A stretch of DNA of 64,000 bases, taken from NCBI RefSeq assembly GCF_910592395.1, contig NC_088312.1:930001-994000 (forward strand), given 5' to 3'. Shown here one piece after another: positions 45,601 to 56,587 of this stretch. Positions within the stretch are counted from its first letter, which is position 1; each line of letters opens with the position of its first letter. This DNA is from Lineus longissimus (lineage: Eukaryota; Nemertea; Pilidiophora; Heteronemertea; Lineidae). The translations under genes and the position numbers were made by a program. A model generated the notes under the pieces. That model was not told where the DNA came from and ran no database searches. It saw nothing but the letters and a program-made list of their open reading frames with translations.

Positions 45601-45788
45601 AGACGCCCGATACCACAAGCCCAGCTACACGCACATCTATCTAGCGTATACTCACGTGTTTTTGCTTCAGGCCATGACACCCTATCGTAGCGAATGTCAT
45701 CATACTCTACCCCAGCCGCGGCAAAAAGGAGACGTGAAATCTCTGCGAATCCCCTAGCATTGAAGTAGTGAAGTTTGTAGGATGGCAT
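42682..45788 (-). CDS. Sigma-class glutathione S-transferase, gene E
   Basis: Exons 45656-45788, 43912-44004, 43561-43676, 43135-43245 and 42682-42843 give 204 residues, each exon the same size as in gene D. The catalytic Tyr8 and glutathione-site Gln-Ser ([11 protein letters not shown]) are kept. By my count about 27 nucleotide differences from D change an amino acid or a splice-adjacent codon and about 3 are silent. Nine replacements sit in exon 4 alone ([20 protein letters not shown] here). Intron 1 is expanded from 167 bp to 1,651 bp by a TIR element. All splice sites are preserved, so the gene looks functional. Confidence 0.94.
44118..45608. mobile_element. TIR DNA transposon, non-autonomous, in GST-E intron 1
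   Basis: 1,491 bp bounded by inverted repeats of about 57 bp (GGGCGTCTGTAAA… with two mismatches). It is flanked by a perfect 9-bp target duplication, GATACCACA (44109-44117 and 45609-45617), present once in GST-D. TIR length and a 9-bp duplication suggest a Mutator-like family. No transposase frame is seen. Inside, a GAGATCCATCTTGAG unit is tandemly repeated near 45360-45410 within a larger duplicated block ending TTAATATGCCC. Confidence 0.9.
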
Positions 45789-46420
45789 AATGGAGTATCG
45801 TCTAGCTCGGCCGAGTGTTAAAGCTGTACAGCGAGGTGATGTATGTAATACGCCCGGGAACACAAGTCACCCTGACATTGCATAGGCACGTCCGATCAAC
45901 TGTATTGTATAGTCAATAAATTATTCCAGGAGACCGGCTGAGCGAAAAGATATCACAAGCTATAGCATGTTTAATCACGCTTTGGTCACAATTGGGCCAG
46001 TCATTTCGTTTTGTAGGCTTTCCCGTGCACCATAGAAAATAGGGTACTGTGCTCAGCGGGGACCTATTTTTCAGAATGAAAATTAACATGACAGATGCTT
46101 TGTTTATAAATTCAATATTTTATCATAAAATATTGTTTATGATGTAACAAGAATCGGGAAAATATGAGGCGAGGCGGGATGTTTTGACAACTCGGACCAG
46201 TTCTTGACGGTAGGAGTGAAGTGGACTTGGCGCCTTTGGCAGACTTACATTCAATATATATTTTACACCAAAATATTGCCAATGAGATAGGCATTTTTAC
46301 AGAAGGTGTATTACGTGGTTGGGAGTTGAGATAGACAGATGTCAAACTTTGTCCATAAACTGAGTTAGGCAATTTGTTTAGGAGCATGACTGGAGTAGGC
46401 CTATCGATCAATGGATACAA
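45789..46420. other. Spacer between GST-E and gene F2
   Basis: Matches 19237-19819, apart from a ~40-bp deletion near the GST start and an 86-bp insertion at 46027-46112. No gene. Confidence 0.5.
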
Positions 46421-47464
46421 CTAATTATGGTGAGCCACTCGAAATTTCTTTCCACCCGAGACATTCTTAGGAGGTTCAACGTTTCCTCTGCCAATCATAT
46501 ACGTTTGAAACGTTTCTTCGGGGGGCTTTTTCGCCTCTGGTTCAGAGTCAGTCTGACTTTCTTCACTATCGTACACGTCCTCCAACGTCCTGTTGACGAG
46601 GTAAGTGGACTCGTTCTCCATTCGTTGGTAGACCCTGTCCACCGAGTGGCGGATCAAGTGGGCGGTCAGTGGCATGTCCTGAGTCGCATCTAACGCCTCG
46701 TCCAATGACTGGTTTCTGTGTCTCCTAGGCAAAGGCGCAACCAGTGCAGTCGCTGCTGGGGTGAAACTGTGCCGCAGCGTTTCTGACTTTGTTTTAGCGG
46801 CATCACGACGCAGAGATGTTGGTGATAGCGATGGCACGTTAGGCCGGCTGGAACCAGGCCTCGAATGCGACCCTCTCCGGTACGGCTGGGGCGAACCATC
46901 AGGTGTGATTGTACTATGGCCCTGCTTGGCCTTGGACGTGTTGAGGCGCTCTAATGAGTCCAGACTTCCCCTCCTTTTCTGAATCACTTCAAGTCGTTTC
47001 TCAATCAGCCGCGATGCTCCTTTAAAGAACTGAGGAGCAATGTGTTCCTTGTATTGGCGTTGTAAAACAGGACTGGCCGTCGGTGTGGGGCAGGTTGATG
47101 GTGGGTTTGATTTTGGTCTCTTCACGTCAGGGTCTATGACGAGATTATCAAGATAGTGCCTGAGGCACCTCGATGAGGGTGGTGCTGGCCCAATATCAGG
47201 CATGTGAACCTGTGCCCGCCCCCATGCGGCAACTGTAACACTAGCTGACCGACTTTGGCTCATGGGTGATGGCGACAATGCCATGACATCGTCCATAAGA
47301 AAATCCTTCAAACTAAGAATGTTTCGTGCGTTCACAAAGTGGCAATCGTATCCACTTTTTGGAACTGAGGAGAAGGAGAAACCTTTCTCGAAAGCGTCAA
47401 CAATGATATTTCCTCCAGTAATCGTAAGTCCACAACATGAAGAACCCGGTAAAAGCGTTAGTCT
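46421..47464 (-). CDS. Gene F2, uncharacterised Ser/Pro/Arg-rich protein (5' end unresolved)
   Basis: The frame is open from a TAG at 47465-47467 to the stop at 46421. The first clear ATG is at 47296 (MDDVMALSPSPMS, 291 residues). The segment upstream of it is probably coding too, since it is open and its one difference from F1 is silent, so a further 5' exon or a non-obvious start may exist. Composition is low in hydrophobic residues and rich in Ser, Pro and Arg, with SRSASV, RRGSLDSLERL and an acidic SEESQTDSEPEAKK tail; phosphorylation-type motifs are plausible. No membrane or signal segment, and no family recognised. It is the intact member of the F1/F2 pair. Confidence 0.7.
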   Translation of the reverse strand, partial: RLTLLPGSSCCGLTITGGNIIVDAFEKGFSFSSVPKSGYDCHFVNARNILSLKDFLMDDVMALSPSPMSQSRSASVTVAAWGRAQVHMPDIGPAPPSSRCLRHYLDNLVIDPDVKRPKSNPPSTCPTPTASPVLQRQYKEHIAPQFFKGASRLIEKRLEVIQKRRGSLDSLERLNTSKAKQGHSTITPDGSPQPYRRGSHSRPGSSRPNVPSLSPTSLRRDAAKTKSETLRHSFTPAATALVAPLPRRHRNQSLDEALDATQDMPLTAHLIRHSVDRVYQRMENESTYLVNRTLEDVYDSEESQTDSEPEAKKPPEETFQTYMIGRGNVEPPKNVSGGKKFRVAHHN

Positions 47465-47465
47465 C

Positions 47466-47472
47466 TATAAAA
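47466..47472 (+). promoter_or_regulatory. TATA box upstream of a small ORF
   Basis: CTATAAA lies about 55 bp before the ATG at 47524 on the plus strand, a workable spacing for a core promoter. There is no other support. Confidence 0.3.
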
Positions 47473-47523
47473 CTCCTTGCCTATACCAGCGTCGAGCCGT
47501 AGAAAGAGTATGCACGTTTATCC

Positions 47524-47844
47524 ATGAAGCCAACTCTCTTCGCTGTTGGTGCTTTGCCCTCTTATAAATCCACGTGTTTCTTATTGACTTTCCTCTGCGT
47601 GTTATGGGCGAGTAGCATGCAGTCAAACTGCACACAAGTACGGACTATAAGATCGAATGTTCCCCAAGCCAGCCAAATCAACGTCCTACTGCGATGCGAC
47701 GGTCCGAAATCCAATTGGTTTGATAGGACGCATGTTGTTCCCGTGGTATTTTCACCACCTGTGGTCTACTCGCTAGGACCGATCTCAAATACGTCAGAAC
47801 TCCACCCGGACATGTACACCATTCACCTCTTGACTCAGTCTTAA
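47524..47844 (+). CDS. Possible small secreted protein, intronless
   Basis: 106 residues from ATG 47524. Residues about 14-34 (YKSTCFLLTFLCVLWASSMQ) resemble a signal peptide, and the rest has few cysteines and no known motif. A TATA-like element precedes it. It lies head-to-head with gene F2 and could equally be chance. No conservation evidence is available. Confidence 0.25.
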   Translation: MKPTLFAVGALPSYKSTCFLLTFLCVLWASSMQSNCTQVRTIRSNVPQASQINVLLRCDGPKSNWFDRTHVVPVVFSPPVVYSLGPISNTSELHPDMYTIHLLTQS

Positions 47845-48679
47845 TCTTAATTTCTAACGGTTTTGGCGAAAAGAATTAACGTCTAAAGTAAGGATTTTCA
47901 GATTATGCGTTTTTAAGAAAGTTCTTACCTAAATGTATACTGCTAATCCTGTAAAAAAGGAACTATATTTTCGCTGTTACTCTAAAAAGATTTAATTTGT
48001 CACGAAATATATACATGTACGTACTTTCTTTCTAATGTGGCCAGCTTTTTTAGTTTTCAAAGACAAACGATTTTATTACATCAAAGAATGACAATGAATA
48101 ATACAGGGGATCGGCGTTTTAGATCTTGTTGAATCGCTTATTTCACAAGGTATCAAGAATAATTTACAATCGACATTTCATAAGATTCTTTCATGTTGAA
48201 ATAGATTCAAGATTAAAATGGATTTACATGATCATACATAAATATATTTACAGTTAGTTCTCCCACTACTTTACATCAACCCTGCCTATGACGCCATGGT
48301 ACGGTCAAGTCCAAGTGCAAGTCTCCAACACCGGCTGTGCACACAGCGGATATAGTCCCCCTGGAGTCATAGTCCGGTAGCATTGTATTTGACCAATTAA
48401 GCAGCATGATCTATTGTACCGCTAACCCTAACCAAAACATTTAGCAATGCGGGCTATTGTTACACGGACTATCAGCCCTAGGACTACTATCCCTTGCACA
48501 CCGGCTGTGCACAGGCCAGACTACAACATGTTCCACCAGCACCCGAAGACAATAGAGCTAAACAAGTATATTAGGTATATGCTTGTTTCCTTCAGCACTC
48601 GTTCTGTTTCATCCACATTGCATGAAGGCTTTCCCTATATTCTAAATCAACGATGCCTCGAATGCCAAGGAAACACGGA
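47845..48679. other. Intergenic, between gene F2 and the acyltransferase 3' end
   Basis: AT-rich. It should contain the 3' UTR of the acyltransferase and the promoter of F2. The plus-strand ORFs over 48447-48943 are antisense to the acyltransferase last exon. Nothing else recognised. Confidence 0.45.
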
Positions 48680-51600
48680 TCAATCACGTTTGTCGCTGTT
48701 CATCGCTTTGTCATTCTCCTGCTGGTGCATTTCACCAGCTTCAGGATCGGCGCCATCGGCGCCATCGCCAACTCGGTCTTCTTTCTTGCAGCACGTGCAG
48801 CAAGGCTTGCAGCATTTACATTGCATGAAGACCTTCTCGAGTGCTATCATTGGGGCCTCCAGCGCCAAGGAAACGAAGAAGGAGAGACAATACGTGTTGA
48901 AGAGGTGGCCCGTGATAAGGTAGTGCTGAAAGAATGGTATTAATGATCTATATTTCTTAAAATAATACTACATACCGAAAAATGTCTCTCGAAATCTGGG
49001 ACTCCGATCTGCTTTTGTTATAGGAAATCAGCTCATCTCGACCTTATAGTCCGGGGAAGAACACCAAGTTGATAAGTAGGCTACCACTCAAAAATGTATA
49101 AGGCGCAGATGGATTTCTGGTGGCAGGCCACGTACAGGGCTTGGACATCCTGAGATCAGGCTTTTTTACTCCTATATGGAGAGGCGGAATACATTGAAAA
49201 CCACTGGTGTCAGGATGGTCCTTGGAGCACTCAGGCCTTTTTATTTGATGTCAAAGCAAGGTGAGAGTCAAGTAAAGATAGAAGTTTTAGTTGTAACTCT
49301 GGATAATGAGAATTTACAAATGATACTATACTCACTATGGTAAGATCAGTGGCATGGAACAGTGTCCTCTGCCCGTACTGGTAGACGTACATGAGTATGG
49401 GATGTAACAGGTAGGCGCAGTAGGTCAGCCGGCTCAGCGGGATAAACGCTGACCAAGACAGGAATGTATTGATAAACCCTGAAAACATTGAAGTAGAAGC
49501 AATGGACCAATGGCTGTTACCATGCAAATGATTTCTGTCATCCTGAGATAAGGCTTTTTTACTCCTACGCCATATACAAAAGTTTGAAATATCGACGGCG
49601 GGGTATTTTGTAAACCACTGGTTATGCCAAGATGGATTTCTGTCGGCTGTGAAAATGATAATCTACCGTCTACTTCCAGTACCAACTAGAGCACAATGAC
49701 ATGCTGACATACCGATGGAAAAACTCCATCCATGTCATGAGTGTTTTTCACGTAAGATTTCGTCCATTTGTCGTTGTGGGTTAAGAAGATTCAATTCGCT
49801 CCATCGGTCTAACAAGGATGGATTGACAACATGAAGACCAGGGCTGGACAACTGTTAAATGAAATCATGTCAAAACAAGGTGACAAGGAACAGATTCTTT
49901 GAAAAAGCTGTCGAGCTGAAAACCCATCAACGTGTCCTCATGTACTCAAAGTTACTTGGTTGTTTTCGTTTGTTTATTTTGATAGCAAAACAATACATAT
50001 GCAATCTACCTCCGTATCCCGTAGAGCAGGCGAAGATGATCCAGGCGACGCCGACGGTCCACCACCATCTCTTTATTCCAATATAGAAGCCGGGGACCAC
50101 ATACGGTGGCAGAAAGGTCGTGAAGGGTGCCAGCACCGTATGCCAAGGAACCATGATCGGGTACCAAACGACGGCAAGCATACACCACGACAGGGCTTGT
50201 TTGCCCTGTAGAAAAAAGGTACGGTGAGAAATACTGGCCAGCCACTGCCGCGGAATTAATTCAGTATAGGTTACCTGAAGCCGGCAAGGAGCATACTCAA
50301 TAGAAAGAGGAATACATTGAGGAATCGGTCAACAGTGTTCACAGAGCGAAGTCTTGACGTTCCTCTGCTTAGGAGCAAGATCGTGTACGGTTAATGGTTG
50401 CAAGAACGTGTTTGAGGAGAAGTTTGTAGGAGGAGTATTGGTTTGCGGTGGCTATGGCGGCGCGATATGGAAACGGCTGGTATTGGTCCGCAGGAGTTCT
50501 TCATCCACCCACCCCCTTCCATTCATGACAAGACAGGGCAGACTGCAAGAAGCAAACAAGACTAGCGTACTCACCCTGCTAATTCTAATGCCACTTTTCC
50601 TGTACTTTCTAAGAAGGTAGCCCAAGCCAAGGCCTATGGCGTAGTCACCAATTCGGCCGGAACCTGAGTAATACACTAAACCATCATCGCTGTAGTCTCC
50701 GGTGAACATAATGAGTAAGAAAATACTGAAGAACTGCCACGCAACACAGACTATGATGCTTGCGAGTCCAAGCTTCCTGGATCTGTAAAGAAATTCAGAC
50801 GTCTTTTAATGTCAAGTCCATGACACTCAATTATCAAACGAGATGTATCAACATAAGACATTTTAACGGTTCGATTTTAACTGATAGCATTGCAGGCCCA
50901 ACGCTTTGGCATTTACCAGCCCTATATTGACTAGTGGACTATATGGGAGGACGGGATGCTCGGAGCTATTTCTACTACGGCTATATAACGTGGCCAAGAA
51001 TAACGCCGTTTTGAGGTACTTACTCACCGATGAAAGCAACACATAATTATGGGAGCTCCACAGTAAAACTGCCACTCGCAGGCCAGGTACCACGTCCAAC
51101 CCATACACTAGAAAAATTAATTAGTTCGTGATAATGCTTTGGTGTGTACGATGAAGTATTTTTTATTACTGTGTCAAAATAAGCCTTTTATTCAAAGCAC
51201 AAAATGCCTTACGACTCGGATGTTCACTCGGGGCTTCTTGAAGAAAAACTCAGGTAAAAGCGGAAGGCCTCGAAGCAACTGTAACATGAAGAAGTGGTTG
51301 GCTAAAAAAGGGACCACGGATGAACCAGGAGCGCAAATTATAGGGCTGAAAGTACTTATGAAATCAACGTGTGTGGTATCAAACAGCTCATTCCAGCCGA
51401 ATGCAAGAGCAGGATAGGATGTAGTGAGAAAGAACCCTCCTCCAGACTCCATACTTACGCCACCAATATAGTTGTTGATATACAGAAGGTTCGCCCATAT
51501 ATTCCTGAGACAATACCACTCAGCACCACCGTCTTGCTGTGGCCAGTTTGGACCATCATAAAACATCGGGAACACGAACAAATATGTTAACATCACCAGC

Positions 51601-54600
51601 CATAGAGTTGGAGTCAGCCTGAAGAGAAGGGAACATGAAACAGGTGTGATATTCTCATTCCGTTCTATCGGCGATGTTTGGCGGTATCCCTCCTCTGAAG
51701 GTGACACCACTGATAAACCGGTGTAACAGTAACAAATGCCCCCCTTGGAAAAAGTGTCCGGTCCTATTGTATTCAGCAATATGGTTCTATAGAGACCCTG
51801 ACCGTCAATAGCTCCGAGATTGAAGCGCATAATAGAACCCTTTGTTTCCCGGGCATTCTATCCTAGGACATTTTAAACATCTACACCGGCATGGGAATTC
51901 TTTGGTATTTCGGTTTCATCACTGATCGATCGGCCATCAGGTGGGAAAAACAATATTTTAGAAAACCGCTTACAAGTAAGACTGATGACAAGAGTACAAC
52001 CGGTACGTCTCTTATCACAAGTTCAAGGCTATAACGTCACATCAACTTACCGCCACCAGCGATGGAAGAAGTAATACACCCAGTTGATTTTCCTTGGGCC
52101 GCCTCGTCTTCTCATTTCAGGTAGGAAAAGGTAAGACATAAGGGTCCCACTGTGAGAAGAATAAGGGCGAAAAACAATTACCAGATACATAACAGTCAGG
52201 GCCAGGGACAGCCTACACTGGCAACTGTTCTGCGCCGGTCTGTTAAACAGGAAATGAGAGGGTACATATTTTCTCCGGCGTTAAAACCAAATATTTGGCT
52301 TCCAATACATAAATATTCCAGATTCTTAGATATTCGGTCAAATGTTGAGCTGTCATGGTGAGAATCGCTCGATTGGCCACTCTACTAACCTGAGTAGGAA
52401 AAATGTATCCACTGCGAATTCACCAAACATCATAGTCAGGTAATATGGTGACTCAGCCTTTGCCTCAACTTCCCGTGGATTTGCTGAAAGAAAAAAACAA
52501 GTTGCGTTCCTTTTTTCTCACCAGGTCAATTTTGGATGTTCCTTTATTCGCAATTCACAAGTACATGTAAATCACTCGGTCCATATTTTCAAACAACTCG
52601 CAAAGTCGATAATCGATTACTAAGAGATAGAGTTTAAGAAACTATATACGAACCACAACTACAACCGTCCCACAGTCTATTTCACGAGCAACTGGCAATC
52701 GAATGTTTTCACACAGAGCTCAACAGTTGAAGAAAAAAATTATCCAGCATGTGCAACGCCGGAGTCTGAGGTATCTTAAACGACTCATTTTGCCAAAAGC
52801 GGACAATGCACACAAAAAACCAAGGGATTCAAACTGAGACACTGGGAATTTTTCACTTTTACCGTCGACCACTCATGATACCGACTAGCAGTACATATAA
52901 GGCAGTGAGAAGGAAATGAATAGTCAATGCCAAAATCGTCAGCATACCTACCCCAACCCTGCGTGATCTGCAGCCAGAAGAGGGTGTGGCCCTCGATGAT
53001 CCATAGCATGCTAAAGAAGCGGATCCCGTGGATTACTGTCAAAGTGCCATCCGGTTGATGTGTGGCTAGTATCTTCTTTCCGTTGGTCACCAACGAGAAC
53101 GCCAGCACCATTTGTGTAGGGATGCCTGGACAGAGAGAGACATTCGTGATAACTGATTCGGCCCCTATTAAAAACATCTTTTGTGAGTGGAGCGACCGAG
53201 TCCATTTTCTAACCAAATGCTGAAACATGCCATCAGGCCAGCATTGACATCAATTTGTGCGTGCGTGGGGGGGGGGGGGGGGGGTGATACCTGCACCGTG
53301 GTGTAGCGTACAATTGGTCTCCTCGAATTTGAAGGCAAACGAAGAGCAGTCGTCTCATTGAGAGATTGAAAATACATCTTACTAAGTTTTGTCCAATCGG
53401 GTGGCTTGTTTTCCTCTCTTCCTTTGCCGTCACTGGTCGCTTCCCCCACCTCTTCCGTCTCACTGTAGATGCTATTTTGCGTTGATGGTTCTGACCGCCT
53501 CATTTCCAAATCCATCGTCTGCTTCTTTTCATTTTGTCTGCTGCAGCAGCCGCCCGTTGCTTGATTCCGGAGCACAATGTCATATATTGACCCCACGATG
53601 ACCAAAACAATGACGATGAATAACAAAAAGCTAAAAACAAAATACAGCTTTGTTTATTTTCCTGATTTAGCAAAGGGGCATCATTTTGACCAATCATCTT
53701 TTTGAGCAGTTCACGAAATGTTCACGTTATTTCCAGTTGTGCATTTGCATTTTGTCATGAGCACATCAGAAATGCGTGAAGATTGATGAGGGCTTGGTTC
53801 ATGTTGTTGGAAGTAAGTTACAAAATGATGTCGTGTCCATGTTAAAACCGTCTGACCACTTCGACCTCGATCATGAGCAATCACTTCAAGTAAGTTGGGT
53901 CACCATGTCACGCATCAGCATTAGCAATATACTTACAATGCTAAATAGGCTGGCCATGAAAGCGTGAGACCATATCTAGAACACCAACTCTTTGTTACTC
54001 GGAAGGTCGTCTCATCCTGGAGCGACAACCCTTCAATTGCCTGCATCCCGATACGGGTTAAACCTCTGACATCGTCGCCAGATTTACAGCTTTCTGGCAT
54101 GCAAAGTGCAATCTTCAAGCGAAACTGAAAGAAAAAACCGACTGTCGTTTTAACATTTGGTTAAGTCAGAAATGCACGTGTCACATTACTCCGGTATCGT
54201 TCCTTCTGTGTCAACCCAAAATCTGAAGTTTATGATACAGGATAAACACCAAACGTGTGATGGTGGTTTAAATGGTTATCATGTTTTCACTTGATAGGTT
54301 GTACATTGATACATGAACTGCTTGATCGTGATATAATACACATGTACAAGCGGTCGCCCTTAAGCTAAGTAACAGTCGCTAATTCATCAGTAACTCGCCA
54401 TAAATCTAACTGATTATGTACATTGAATCATCTATCGCATCATGCTATAAATTAGAAAGAATTTTTTTCAGTTGATTTCAAAGATGTATATTACTGCATG
54501 ATATGAGCCAAAATCAGTCAGGCTTTCGATTTCAAATAGGCCGGGTCTATTTGGCAAGCCGCTCGCCGAACAGGCATCCTTTTTTGTCCTGTTTGGAGAG

Positions 54601-55556
54601 CCGCTTGCCAAACAGCACTAACAAGCCACCCTGTTCGGCCAGCCGGGCTTGCCAAACAGGTAAAAAATCCTCCCTGTTTGGCGAGCTGGAGACTTTACTT
54701 TAATATTAATGAGTTCGGCTCTCCATTCAGGACAAGTAAAAGTCGCTGTTTGGTAAGCCGGGCTTGCCAAGTAGTCACTTCCTTTCAAATAATCCAGCTG
54801 CAACACCTACTTGCTTCTCTTTTTCATATTTGGTCCCTGGGTAGGCTATTTCGGACTGGCAATATACATTATCCGGTATTACGTCCCGCTCATCCTCCTT
54901 TATCGGGACAGCTGTCCTGAAACCTTTGGAGGTCCTGCACTGGTCAAATGAACCAAGCCATATCAGATAACCATACTTTATTCCCGGGGGAGGTTTACCA
55001 AAGGAATCCAGGACTAAAAGGACAGACAAGAAAGTTGCTAAGCAGTACCTTCAGAAATTGGTTGAATATTTATGCTATGCAGCGACAATGGTACAGGGAC
55101 ATGTATAATTTATTAAAAACAACGGCGTATTGGATACAGGTAACATAAGCATGGACATACTCGTTGTACAAGCCTGGTCTCGGATTGGTCGAATGGCGTT
55201 TAGCGGATTGTGACAAACCCGATCTTCTTCTTCTTCAGCGTTCATAAAACTCCTTCATCAATCAGCCCCACTTACTTACTATTTAGAGCCGTATCATCTT
55301 TCTCTTTGACCTTTTGAAGGGTCAGCTTCGCGTCCGCCAAGCATCGTGAGCTCACGGTGATCGTCACATTAGGGGTCTTCAACAGATCTAGCAGATCTGA
55401 GGCGACCTTGACGTAGTGACCTAGGACGTCCTTGAGAACCTCATTGGTGAATGTTTCCATGGTCAAGGTCGAGGCGTTGAAAGCGAGAGCCGGGATCGCA
55501 GCACACATAACAAGAAGCGTAACTTGGACCACCGGACGCCATGTTATATTCACCAT
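48680..55556 (-). CDS. NRF-6-like (nose resistant to fluoxetine) membrane acyltransferase, 13 exons
   Basis: Exons 55280-55556, 54811-55013, 53937-54124, 53383-53630, 52952-53125, 52390-52483, 52051-52149, 51459-51618, 51028-51107, 50575-50782, 50010-50205, 49336-49478 and 48680-48925 join in frame to 771 residues, normal for the family. A signal peptide (WRPVVQVTLLVMCAAIPALA) leads into the Cys-containing NRF domain (LDSFGKPP, IWLGSFDQC, CMPESC). After a first membrane helix and a charged loop comes the acyltransferase-3 domain, starting GIRFFSMLWIIEGHT and running through WTWYLACEWQFYCGAP to LSRLTYCAYLLHPILMYVY. Family members are multipass proteins linked in C. elegans to lipid and yolk transport; the substrate is unknown. 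The tail has an unusual CKCCKPCCTCC cluster. A 5' UTR acceptor at 55600 suggests an upstream non-coding exon. Confidence 0.94.
51843..51890 (+). repeat. Short dispersed repeat R2, copy 2
   Basis: Same ~48-bp block as 15099-15147, inside the acyltransferase intron between the exons at 51459-51618 and 52051-52149. Confidence 0.6.
54539..54775. repeat. Cluster of palindromic CTGTTTGGCAAGC modules in an acyltransferase intron
   Basis: Intron 2 (54125-54810) holds at least six variants of CTGTTTGG(C/T)AAGCC and its complement GGCTTGCCAAACAG, in both orientations and often joined as CCGGGCTTGCCAAACAGG. It resembles neither a simple tandem repeat nor a single hairpin. Confidence 0.6.
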
Positions 55557-55600
55557 GATCCCCGGATCTTTGCTATCTAGCACTTGCTTCGAATTCCAAC

Positions 55601-56587
55601 CTGCAAACAATTTGTGGTCTTCTCAAAGGACGAGTTACGATTCATCACCCATCGTCAATACCCATCTGCTTGTCAGCTAAACGTAGCCCGAAGCGGCCAA
55701 ATTCATAAAGAGCGTTTAACTATTTAATAAACAGATTTAGGTCCTTCATGTAAATCTTCACAGAATATGAATAGGCCCTGAAACTGATTTGAGAGAAGTT
55801 GCCCACGTCTAACCCTTAAACGCCCTTTATGAATTTTGCCATTGTGTGTTTTCTGAGACTGAGGCTGCCTATTGTGCACTGGCTGAACCGTCACCGGTTG
55901 CTAGCGGGTCATTGAAGGCATCATCAGGATTCCAACGCTTTCTTTTCCCTTGCGGGTTTATCGATGTTATCCAGATTTGCCCTGATAACTCTTTGATAAG
56001 ACAGTAGAACAAGGTGCGAGCGGGCAATCGGCCGTGTTTTAAGGGCGAGGTAAGGTGCAAACTAACGTATTGCTATGCGTGTGGGCACTCACCTCGTTTC
56101 AAACACGGCGATAGTCGGTTGAGAAATGGGAACTGATCACCAGCCTGCACATGGTACAATCTTACTTATAAGCTTGTCGAATCAATTCCAGTTTGCTGGT
56201 CTTTAATAGACAACCGGATAGACAGTATATACACCTATTATGCCCGCATATGATAGCTTCTCAGTGCTTCTCAGTGGAATGGAATCGTAGGGTGACCTAC
56301 TTTTTGTACTTGTTAGGCCTTAAATATAATGGACGATATATCGTCCTTCAGGCATGAGGTTAGCTATTTAATAACAGGAGTGCCGTTTCTTCATTACGAT
56401 ATTGTATTACCCGGCTTCCCTCCCTTTAAAATTTACTCGCCCAATCAATTTGGTAATAAGCCTACATGTGGCATTAGGTCAAATCTAAGAAAATTAGAAT
56501 TCCTTAGAACTGGGGATCGATGCGATATCCTAGCATCTCAAATCAAATTCAAGTGCTGTAATTATAAACGTGGTAACATAAGTCGTA
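55601..56587. other. Upstream flank of the acyltransferase gene
   Basis: No coding exon recognised. A first non-coding exon and the promoter of the acyltransferase probably lie here. No clear TATA box located. Confidence 0.4.

Larger units (their letters stand above)
42575..47375. repeat. Tandem duplication unit 2 (GST-E + gene F2)
   Basis: Counterpart of unit 1. The junction with unit 1 is at 42574/42575 (GAGAAG|CTTTATCTGC, against CTTTTTCTGC at 17481). Extra material here: a TIR transposon at 44118-45608 and an 86-bp insertion at 46027-46112. Its right end at 47375 leads into unique sequence. Confidence 0.88.

Noticed and set aside
48680-48868. Metallothionein-like Cys-rich small protein
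   Set aside because: The cysteines belong to the C-terminal exon of the NRF-6-like gene; the EAPMIALEKVF segment is the family's last helix.
48447-48943. Plus-strand ORFs of 158 and 96 residues
   Set aside because: They are antisense to the last coding exon of the acyltransferase, whose frame closes the 13-exon model exactly.
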